From Sandarakinorhabdus sp. (GTDB taxonomy: Bacteria; Pseudomonadota; Alphaproteobacteria; Sphingomonadales; Sphingomonadaceae): a stretch of DNA of 64,000 nt. Below the pieces are notes generated by a model. It had not been told where the DNA came from. It did no database searches and was given only the letters and a program-made list of their open reading frames with translations. This document shows positions 45,487 to 52,317 of this stretch, piece by piece. The translations under genes and the position numbers were made by a program. Each line of letters starts with the position of its first letter. The first letter of the stretch is position 1. The DNA is taken from assembly GCA_020692215.1 (NCBI GenBank), contig JAIMKW010000001.1:966442-1030441 (forward strand), given 5' to 3'.

Positions 45487-46937
45487 GTCATGCGCTCTCC
45501 TGTTGGGTGCTCGCCTGCATGGGCGGGCGCCGTGAAACCATAGGGGTGCAGCCCCCGCGAGCCCTGGTCCAGCCTGAGCTGCGCACCCGCCGGCGGCGCC
45601 GAGCGCTGCCGGCAATCCTGCCGGAAGCAGGCGGCGCACCCTGGCCCGATTGGAACGGCGGGAGCCGAATGGGGATCGATGCCGCCCGCATAGACGACGG
45701 CGCGGGCGTGGTCGAGGGAGCAGGCCAGCGCAATGGCAAATCGGGGCCGTTCAGCACCCCATGGTGTGATCTGCGGCCGCACCGTGCGGGCGATGGTGAA
45801 CAGCTTTTCTCCACCCTCCACATCGGCGATCTGGGTGAGGATCCGGCCGGGATGTTCGAAGGCGGCATAGAGCACCCATAGCGGGCACTGCCCCCCGGCG
45901 CTTGCGAAAGGCAGGCGGCCGGCCGCGAAACGCTTGGAGATCTGGCCGGCGCGATCCGAACGCAGCAGCATGAAGGGGATGCCGCGCATGCCCGGCCGTT
46001 GCAGGGTGGTGAGGCGGTGGGCCACCTGCTCGAACCCGGCGGAAAAGCGCGCCTGCAGCAATTCCATATCGTAACCCAGGCTCTCGGCGGCCGCATGAAA
46101 GCGACCATAGGGCATCATCAGCGCTGCGGCCCAATAGCTTGCAAGGTTGGTGGCGAGAAGCTGGCTGGCAAAGGGTTCGCCCGGCGCAAGCCGCGCTGCT
46201 GCAACTGCGCACTCGGCTTCGATCTCGGCGCGGGCTTCGAGCTGGGCGAGTTGCACGCAAAGCTGGAAGGTGCGCGAGGCGCCGTCGAGCACCTCCGACA
46301 AGAGGACCTGGCGATTGTGAAAATCGAACCGGCGCAGCCGGTCGGGCATGACATCCCAGGGCAGCATGCGAACATTGAGCCCATGCCGCGCCCGCAGACG
46401 CTCGCGCACTGCGGCATCGAGCGCCTGCCCGGACAGGCGCAACTCATCGGCAAGACTTTCGGCGTGCTGATCGAGATCGGCGAAATGATTGGCGCGCTCC
46501 AGCAGGTGGGCCCGCACAAGCTCCAGCGGTGCGGCGGAGACATCCTGCCCCGATGGCGATGTGTGGCTGCCCGCTTCGGCGAGCCTCAGCAGCGCTGCGG
46601 CGATCTCGGGGTGCTGATCGGCGAAATCGCGCACTTCCATCCGTCCGACTGCAACGCCGCCCTTCTGCAGGGCTGCAGCGACATCGTCGGCGCGACGATC
46701 GGTGTCGGCACTGGTGAACTGGCGAATGTCGACATCATAGACATCGGCCAGCTTCAGCAGAACTGCGGCTGTCAGCGGGCGCTGGTTGCGTTCCAGCAGG
46801 TTGAGATAGGAAACGGACAGGCCAAGATCAGCCGCCATGCGGCTTTGGGTGATGCCAAGCCCCTGGCGCAGCCGCCGGACGCGCGGGCCGGCGAACAGCT
46901 TGCGATCAGGGGCTTCCGGGCTTGTCAATAAATTCAC
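45483..46937 (-). CDS. RamB/ScfR-type XRE regulator of acetate metabolism
   Basis: A 484-residue regulator. The N-terminal XRE helix-turn-helix is about residues 20-75 (RQGLGITQSRMAADLGLSVS, YLNLLERNQRPLTAAVLLKL). A middle ImmA/IrrE-type region has lost a recognisable HExxH (FQLCVQLAQLEAR), and the C-terminal part is the DUF2083-type domain with several cysteines (GCAACFRQDCRQR). Such proteins (RamB, ScfR) control glyoxylate-shunt and short-chain acyl-CoA genes. It is translationally coupled to aceB and divergent from aceA. Start uncertain: GTG 46937 is preferred to TTG 46970. Confidence 0.85.
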   Translation of the reverse strand: MNLLTSPEAPDRKLFAGPRVRRLRQGLGITQSRMAADLGLSVSYLNLLERNQRPLTAAVLLKLADVYDVDIRQFTSADTDRRADDVAAALQKGGVAVGRMEVRDFADQHPEIAAALLRLAEAGSHTSPSGQDVSAAPLELVRAHLLERANHFADLDQHAESLADELRLSGQALDAAVRERLRARHGLNVRMLPWDVMPDRLRRFDFHNRQVLLSEVLDGASRTFQLCVQLAQLEARAEIEAECAVAAARLAPGEPFASQLLATNLASYWAAALMMPYGRFHAAAESLGYDMELLQARFSAGFEQVAHRLTTLQRPGMRGIPFMLLRSDRAGQISKRFAAGRLPFASAGGQCPLWVLYAAFEHPGRILTQIADVEGGEKLFTIARTVRPQITPWGAERPRFAIALACSLDHARAVVYAGGIDPHSAPAVPIGPGCAACFRQDCRQRSAPPAGAQLRLDQGSRGLHPYGFTAPAHAGEHPTGERMT

Positions 46938-47065
46938 AGATTCACAACATCTCTGGTCAAGATTCGACAATTAGACCCGATTTCGGCTCCAATATCGTGT
47001 GAATTTCTTGACCGATCCGGCTTGAGAGGTCAAGTCGGGTTCGTTGGCTTGTAAAAAACAGGTCA
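46931..47065. promoter_or_regulatory. Shared regulatory region of the acetate regulator and aceA
   Basis: Between the divergent regulator and aceA lie several repeated words. ATTCACA occurs at 46932-46938 and 46940-46946, and the inverted copy TGTGAAT at 46998-47004. AATTCACA (46931-46938) and TGTGAATT (46998-47005) are a perfect inverted pair. CTTGACC (47007-47013) and GGTCAAG (47028-47034) form another, with a further GGTCAAG at 46955-46961. These are candidate operators for the RamB-like protein. Confidence 0.5.
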
Positions 47066-47086
47066 AAAATTTTTGGAGTGCCTCCC

Positions 47087-48376
47087 ATGAGCAATCGCGC
47101 AATCACCTTTGAAGATCTTGTTCCCGCCCCGGCCGGCCGTTTCGATGGCATCGAACGCCCCTATACGCCGGCGGATGTCGAGCGGCTCCGCGGCTCGGTT
47201 CATATCGAACACACCCTTGCCCGCCGCGGTGCGGAAAAGCTGTGGGACCTTCTGAAGACCGAGCCGTTCGTGAATTCGCTTGGCGCGATGAGCGGCAACC
47301 AGGCGATGCAACAGGTGCGGGCTGGCCTGAAGGCCATCTATCTGTCCGGCTGGCAGGTGGCCGCAGACGCCAACACTGCCGGCGCCATGTATCCGGACCA
47401 GTCGCTCTATCCCGCCAATGCCGGGCCCGAACTGGCCCGTCGCATCAACCGCGCCCTGCAGCGCGCCGACCAGATCGAGCATTCGGAAGGCGGAGCGAAG
47501 CGCGACTGGTTTGCCCCGATCGTCGCTGATGCAGAGGCCGGGTTCGGCGGGCCGCTCAACTGCTTCGAGATCATGAAGGCCTATATCGAGGCCGGCGCTT
47601 CGGGCGTCCATTATGAAGACCAGCTGGCTTCTGAAAAGAAGTGTGGCCACCTGGGCGGCAAGGTTTTGATCCCGACGCAGGCGCATATCCGCAATCTGGA
47701 TGCAGCGCGACTTGCCGCAGATGTGATGGGTGTTCCGACCGTTATCTGCGCCCGCACCGATGCGGAATCGGCCATGCTGATGACCAGCGACATCGACGAG
47801 CGGGACCATGAGTGGATGACCGGCGAGCGCACGCCCGAGGGCTTTTTCCGCCTGAAGCCGGGCACCGGCGTTGACCATTGCATCAAGCGCGGCCTGGCCT
47901 TTGCGCCCCACGCCGACCTGATCTGGTGGGAAACCTCGCACCCCAATCTGGATGATGCCCGGCGGTTTGCCGAAGCGGTTAAGAAGGAGCATCCGAACAA
48001 GATGCTCGCCTACAACTGCTCGCCCAGCTTCAACTGGGAAAAGAATCTGGACAAGGACACGATTGCAAAATTCCAGCGCGAAATCGGCGCGATGGGCTAC
48101 AAGTTCCAGTTCGTGACTCTGGCCGGTTTCCACAGCCTTAACCATGGCATGTATGAACTGGCGCGCGGCTACAAGGATCGCGGGATGGCGGCCTATTCGG
48201 AGCTGCAGCAGGCCGAGTTTGCCAGCGAAGCCAACGGCTACACGGCAACGCGCCACCAGCGCGAAGTGGGCACCGGCTATTTCGATGCCGTGTCCGAGGC
48301 GATCACCGGCGGCCAGTCCTCGACGACTGCGCTGAAGGAATCGACCGAAGCCGCACAGTTCCGCCCCGCTGCCTGA
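47087..48376 (+). CDS. aceA: Isocitrate lyase
   Basis: A 429-residue isocitrate lyase, first enzyme of the glyoxylate shunt, cleaving isocitrate to succinate and glyoxylate. The active-site loop KKCGH is in [18 protein letters not shown] near residue 190. Further family blocks are [48 protein letters not shown] and [19 protein letters not shown] 47087 has GGAG 9 nt upstream. It is divergent from the regulator-aceB operon and followed by a strong terminator. Confidence 0.97.
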   Translation: MSNRAITFEDLVPAPAGRFDGIERPYTPADVERLRGSVHIEHTLARRGAEKLWDLLKTEPFVNSLGAMSGNQAMQQVRAGLKAIYLSGWQVAADANTAGAMYPDQSLYPANAGPELARRINRALQRADQIEHSEGGAKRDWFAPIVADAEAGFGGPLNCFEIMKAYIEAGASGVHYEDQLASEKKCGHLGGKVLIPTQAHIRNLDAARLAADVMGVPTVICARTDAESAMLMTSDIDERDHEWMTGERTPEGFFRLKPGTGVDHCIKRGLAFAPHADLIWWETSHPNLDDARRFAEAVKKEHPNKMLAYNCSPSFNWEKNLDKDTIAKFQREIGAMGYKFQFVTLAGFHSLNHGMYELARGYKDRGMAAYSELQQAEFASEANGYTATRHQREVGTGYFDAVSEAITGGQSSTTALKESTEAAQFRPAA

Positions 48377-48413
48377 GCAGCCTGCGGGGCCGATTGTCTC
48401 TGGGAGGAGGAAG

Positions 48414-48443
48414 CCGCCCGCGCCGAACAGGCGCGGGCGGTTG
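48414..48443 (+). terminator. Rho-independent-like terminator of aceA
   Basis: CCGCCCGCGCC (48414-48424) and GGCGCGGGCGG (48430-48440) form a perfect 11-bp stem with loop GAACA, followed by TTGT. It lies 38 bp after the aceA stop, before proC. Confidence 0.75.
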
Positions 48444-48530
48444 TCCGTTGTGGAGCAGGGCGATCCGTGCCCGCAGTCCATGAACAGCGCGTGTCTTGTC
48501 CTGCGCCCACGCTGTTCCTAGTTAGGCCTC

Positions 48531-49424
48531 ATGACGTTCAAGCTGACCCGCGATCATCCCGTGCTCGAAAGGGTCTGGATTCTTGGATGTGGAGCCATGG
48601 GCGGCACGCTTCTGGGCCGCTGGCTTATGGCAGGCCTCGATCCGCAGTCGGTGACGATCATCGATCCTTCGCCTGCCGGGCTTCCGGCCGATTTCAAGGG
48701 CAGGGTGGTGCCCGATGCGGTTTCAGCGCGGGCCGCTGCTGGCGCTGGGCCGACCTTGCTTGTGCTGGGGATCAAGCCACAGTCGCTTCCCGATGCTGCG
48801 CAGGATATCGCGGCCGGGGTCGGCGACGCTGAACCGCTGCTGGTTTCCATGCTTGCGGGTGTGCGCACCGCATCCCTTGGGCAGGCGCTTCCCGGCGCCC
48901 GGATCGTTCGGATCATGCCCAACCTTCCCGCGCGCATCGGCCGGGGCGCAACCGCGATGTTCGCAGCCGGCGCGACGGACGAGGACAAGGCTGCTGCGAA
49001 CTGGCTTCTGGGCGCGACCGGTTGGGCCCTGTGGCTGGATGATGAAAGCCGTTTCGATGCGGTGACTGCGCTTTCGGGTTCGGGGCCGGCCTATGTCTTC
49101 CGGTTTATCGAGGCTCTTGCGGGTGCCGGCGAGGCAGCCGGGCTGGACCCTGAAACGGCGGCGCGGCTTGCGCTGGAGACAGTGGCCGGCGCTGCCGAAC
49201 TGGCTGCAACCTCGGCTGCAAGCCCTGCCGAACTGCGGCAGCAGGTGACAAGCCCCAACGGCACGACACAGGCCGGGCTTGACGTGCTGGATGGTGATGG
49301 TGCCTTGTCCAGCCTGCTTCGTGCAACTGTGCGGGCTGCTGCGGAACGGTCGCGGGCCCTGGCAGCCGCTGCCGAGGCCAGTGCCGATGCGCCGGTGTTT
49401 CGTGATTCTGTGCGGGTGAACTGA
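48531..49424 (+). CDS. proC: Pyrroline-5-carboxylate reductase
   Basis: A 297-residue ProC, last step of proline synthesis (P5C to proline with NADPH). The Rossmann motif is VWILGCGAMGGTLLGRWLM and the family signature near the C-terminus is visible as LRQQVTSPNGTTQAGLDVLD. ATG 48531 is the first ATG of the frame and gives a normal length. The next gene (TetR-like) starts 2 bp after its stop, so the two are probably co-transcribed. Confidence 0.94.
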   Translation: MTFKLTRDHPVLERVWILGCGAMGGTLLGRWLMAGLDPQSVTIIDPSPAGLPADFKGRVVPDAVSARAAAGAGPTLLVLGIKPQSLPDAAQDIAAGVGDAEPLLVSMLAGVRTASLGQALPGARIVRIMPNLPARIGRGATAMFAAGATDEDKAAANWLLGATGWALWLDDESRFDAVTALSGSGPAYVFRFIEALAGAGEAAGLDPETAARLALETVAGAAELAATSAASPAELRQQVTSPNGTTQAGLDVLDGDGALSSLLRATVRAAAERSRALAAAAEASADAPVFRDSVRVN

Positions 49425-49426
49425 CC

Positions 49427-50161
49427 ATGACAACTCTGAGTGCTTCCCATGATGCAGCCAGTGACGCCTGGCTTCGCGCTATTGCCGCGCACGGATGGCG
49501 CGATGCCGCGATTGATCAGGCGGCGGCGGAATCGGGGATGAGCGCCGAGGCGCTTATCTCTCTGGTGGGCGACAAGTTTGACGCTGTGACCGCATTGCAG
49601 GACAGGGTTTTTGCCGAGACGGCAAAAGGCGCGGCCGGAACGGGATCGGCGCGGGAACGGCTGTTCGATGGGCTGATGCGCGGTTTCGACGCCTTGCAGG
49701 CGCACCGAGCCGCTGTTCTGACGCTGTGGGACAGCCGCGATCCCGGCCTTGCCGCCCTGCTGCTGGGCCGTGCTCGCGCGGGGTTTCGCAGGCTTGCGGG
49801 CGCTGCCGGGATTTCTGTCGATGGCCTTCGGGGCGAAGCGCGCCTTGCTGCGCTGGCAGCTATCGTTGCCAAGGCGTTCGCAGCGTGGCGAACGGATGAC
49901 AGCGCCGACATGGCCGCGACGATGGCCGAACTGGACCGGCTTCTGGAGCGCGCCGAACGGGCGGAGACTGAAGGGGTCAGCCCCGAACTTCTGGGTCTGC
50001 CTGGGCTTGGTTCGCTTTTCGATCGGCTTCCTGGGTTTGGGGCGATCTCCGATCGCCTGCCGGGGTCTGGCCGGCGATCCGGGCGTGACGATCAAGCTCC
50101 TCGATCATCGCCCGGTCCGTCGGAGGGATCAGGCCCGACAGGACAGCCCAGAAGCCGCTGA
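49427..50161 (+). CDS. TetR-like regulator
   Basis: A 244-residue protein with a weak TetR-type N-terminus (helix-turn-helix around WRDAAIDQAAAESGMSAEAL, residues 24-50) and a helical C-terminal domain. A normal TetR would end near residue 200. Here the frame continues with a low-complexity Gly/Ser/Pro/Arg tail and overlaps the opposing MarR gene by 185 bp. The core is likely real and co-transcribed with proC; the tail past about residue 190 is uncertain. Confidence 0.6.
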   Translation: MTTLSASHDAASDAWLRAIAAHGWRDAAIDQAAAESGMSAEALISLVGDKFDAVTALQDRVFAETAKGAAGTGSARERLFDGLMRGFDALQAHRAAVLTLWDSRDPGLAALLLGRARAGFRRLAGAAGISVDGLRGEARLAALAAIVAKAFAAWRTDDSADMAATMAELDRLLERAERAETEGVSPELLGLPGLGSLFDRLPGFGAISDRLPGSGRRSGRDDQAPRSSPGPSEGSGPTGQPRSR

Positions 50162-50624
50162 CAGCCTGCTGGCCGGCGGCTGCATAGGCGCTGGCCATGC
50201 GGTCTCGCAAGGCATCGAACAGCTGGGCTTCCATGGCAATGCCGGCCTCTGTCAGCCGAAGCAGGCGTTGGCGGCGATCCAGCGTTCCGACAGCCTGTTC
50301 CACAAGGTGCATGCGCATGAGATCTGCAAGAACGCGCGAAAGCGATTGCTTGGTGATGGCAAGCAGTCTCAGCAGATCCGAAACAGCGAGACCGGGTTGC
50401 CGGGCAATGAAATAAAGCGCGCGATGATGGGCACGGCCGAGGCCCTTGCCCTCGAGGATGGTGTCCGCCCCGCGGATCATGCTGGTGTATCCGAAATAGA
50501 GCAGCTCGATCCCGCGGCGGATTTCCGGCTCGCGCAGGAACAGTGGCGATGCGCGTGATGGCGTGAGCGGCGGTGCCGCCAGGGGCATTGGCGGCTTGGG
50601 CAGGGGGGCAGAAGCGTCAATCAT
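49977..50624 (-). CDS. MarR-family transcriptional regulator
   Basis: A 215-residue winged-helix regulator. The core (about residues 33-165) contains RRGIELLYFGYTSMIRGADT, the recognition-helix region VSDLLRLLAITKQSLSRVLA, and the wing LVEQAVGTLDRRQRLLRLTE. A Gln/Pro-rich tail follows, which overlaps the end of the TetR-like gene on the other strand. ATG 50624 is 157 bp from ilvE, which it faces divergently; the gap contains an inverted repeat that may be its operator. Confidence 0.85.
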   Translation of the reverse strand: MIDASAPLPKPPMPLAAPPLTPSRASPLFLREPEIRRGIELLYFGYTSMIRGADTILEGKGLGRAHHRALYFIARQPGLAVSDLLRLLAITKQSLSRVLADLMRMHLVEQAVGTLDRRQRLLRLTEAGIAMEAQLFDALRDRMASAYAAAGQQAVSGFWAVLSGLIPPTDRAMIEELDRHARIAGQTPAGDRRSPQTQEADRKANQAQADPEVRG

Positions 50625-50625
50625 G

Positions 50626-50668
50626 TTGACCTACTTTGCCGCAACATGCTAGCCGCCGCAAGCGGCAA
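50626..50668 (+). promoter_or_regulatory. ilvE promoter candidate with inverted repeat
   Basis: A TTGACC -35 box (50626-50631) is followed at 17 nt by CTAGCC (50649-50654), a weak -10. TTGCCGC (50636-50642) and GCGGCAA (50662-50668) form a perfect 7-bp inverted repeat that spans the -10 region. The divergent MarR gene begins at 50624, so it is a natural candidate for binding here. Confidence 0.45.
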
Positions 50669-50717
50669 GAAGGCGACTCTGACCTTGAGTTCATCAGAAC
50701 AGCCGCGCCGTCCAGCC

Positions 50718-50748
50718 GGCGTTGCGCAAGGGTTTCCGATGCAACGCC
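50718..50748 (+). promoter_or_regulatory. Hairpin in the ilvE leader
   Basis: GGCGTTGC (50718-50725) pairs perfectly with GCAACGCC (50741-50748) around a 15-nt loop in the untranslated region about 33 nt before the ilvE start. No classical branched-chain leader peptide was found, so function is unknown. Confidence 0.4.
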
Positions 50749-50780
50749 CCCTGGTTGGCACAGGCTCTGGAGAGGCAAGC

Positions 50781-51668
50781 ATGAGCGAGCAGACCTTCGA
50801 CAACCGGGACGGGTTCATCTGGATGGATGGAAAGCTTGTGCCCTGGCGCGATGCCAATGTGCACATCCTCACGCATGCCATGCACTATGCCAGCGCCGTT
50901 TTCGAGGGTCAGCGCGCCTATAATGGGGAAATCTATGCCCTTTCAGAGCACAGCGAGCGCCTTGTCCGGTCTGCCTCGATACTGGGGTTCACGATCCCCT
51001 GGACGCGTGAGCAGATTGACCAGGCTTCCCGCGATACGCTTGCAGCCAGCGGGCTGAAGGATGCCTATATGCGGCCGATCGCCTGGCGCGGGAGCGAGCA
51101 GATGGGCGTGGCGGCGCAGAAGACAAAGATCCACCTTGGTGTCGCCTGTTGGGAATGGGGCGCCTATTTCGGTGCCGAAGCGCTGGCCAAGGGGCTGAAG
51201 CTGGAAATCGCGCCGTGGCGGCGCCCTGCGCCCTACACGGCCCCGACCGCCTCGAAGGCGGCAGGGTTGTACATGATCTGCACCCTTTCAAAGCACCATG
51301 CCGCCGACCACGGCTATGATGACGCCATGATGCTCGACTGGCGCGGGCAGGTGGCCGAAGCGACAGGTGCCAATGTGTTTTTCGTGAAGGATGGCGCCCT
51401 GCATACCCCGACACCGGACTGTTTTCTGGACGGGATCACGCGCCGTTCTGTGATGCGGCTGGCGGAAAAACGCGGCATCAAGGTGATCGAACGGACAATC
51501 TGGCCGGAAGAGATGGAGAGCTTCGAGCAGTGTTTCCTGACGGGGAGCGCAGCTGAAGTGACCCCTGTGGGCAGTGTGGGGCCCTGGCATTTCGAGGTTG
51601 GTGACCTGACACGCCAGTTGATGGCGGACTATGCAGCGCTTGTCCGCGGGGAGCGCGCCAACAGTTGA
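50781..51668 (+). CDS. ilvE: Branched-chain amino acid aminotransferase
   Basis: A 295-residue PLP fold-type IV aminotransferase forming Ile, Leu and Val from their 2-oxo acids. The start MSEQTFDNRDGFIWMDGKLV, ILTHAMHYASAVFEGQRAYN and the PLP-lysine block TASKAAGLYM are present, followed by GQVAEATGANVFFVKDGALH and LDGITRRSVMRLA. ATG 50781 with GGAGAG upstream gives the normal length; an earlier in-frame ATG at 50646 would add an unrelated leader. Divergent from a MarR gene. Confidence 0.95.
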   Translation: MSEQTFDNRDGFIWMDGKLVPWRDANVHILTHAMHYASAVFEGQRAYNGEIYALSEHSERLVRSASILGFTIPWTREQIDQASRDTLAASGLKDAYMRPIAWRGSEQMGVAAQKTKIHLGVACWEWGAYFGAEALAKGLKLEIAPWRRPAPYTAPTASKAAGLYMICTLSKHHAADHGYDDAMMLDWRGQVAEATGANVFFVKDGALHTPTPDCFLDGITRRSVMRLAEKRGIKVIERTIWPEEMESFEQCFLTGSAAEVTPVGSVGPWHFEVGDLTRQLMADYAALVRGERANS

Positions 51669-52317
51669 GATGCGCCTGCTTGCATCATGTTGCACTGCGG
51701 CGAGTTGGCCGTTAACCACGACGAACTCCTGATTTTGGCCAGCATTACGCCTGTCTTGCCCTTCGCAGAAGGAGTAATGGCCTCGCGGGGTTGGTCAAGC
51801 AAGGTTCGGGCAGAGTTACCGTTTTTGGGTTTCTGTCGGATTAAAAAAACAGCCCCTGTGAGGGTGCAGAAAGAAGTGTTGAGCAGACGATGACAGCCAG
51901 ACCTGACCCAGCGTCTTTCGATCTATCTCTCGCACGGACCGTGGGTGGAACCGGTGCCTTGCCAGTGCCGGCGGGTAAGACTGCAACAGTCGCCCGCAAG
52001 ATTGGTGTGCTTGCGCTGCTCGTCGGCGGGTTTCTCATGGTGCCGTCTATCCAGGCGCGCGGCTTTGCCGAGCAGGCGCAGGCTGCGCCTTCAGGGCCTG
52101 CCCTCTATGCTGCCGACTTTGCCGCGCGGCAGCAAGCGGCCCTGCTGACATCGCAGCCCTGACACGGGTTTGCGCTGCGCAAGAACTCCTATGGTTGCCG
52201 AGACTGGAGTTTTTGCAGGTTGAGGCGGAGATTGCGCCTCTACAGTGAACTTTTGGGTCCTGTTGACCGGGCCCTGCTCTCTTCCTAAACGGACGCTCAT
52301 ATCTTGGGAGTATCGAC
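51669..52317. other. Sparse region between ilvE and the polysaccharide export gene
   Basis: About 650 bp containing only the possible small membrane protein at 51890-52162. The first 220 bp hold A/T-richer runs (for example around 51840), which could be a promoter. The second gap (52163-52317) has a perfect 6-bp hairpin GAGGCG-GAGATTG-CGCCTC (52222-52240) before the TTG start of the next gene. I see no RNA gene here. Confidence 0.6.
51890..52162 (+). CDS. Possible small single-pass membrane protein
   Basis: A 90-residue frame, MTARPDPASFDLSLARTVGG, with one hydrophobic segment (IGVLALLVGGFLMVPSI, about residues 38-54) and no recognisable family. It lies 155 bp before the SLBB export gene, on the same strand. 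The codon use looks like the neighbours, but the ribosome site is weak (GAGCAG 5 nt upstream). It may be a small exopolysaccharide accessory protein or not expressed. Confidence 0.45.
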   Translation: MTARPDPASFDLSLARTVGGTGALPVPAGKTATVARKIGVLALLVGGFLMVPSIQARGFAEQAQAAPSGPALYAADFAARQQAALLTSQP

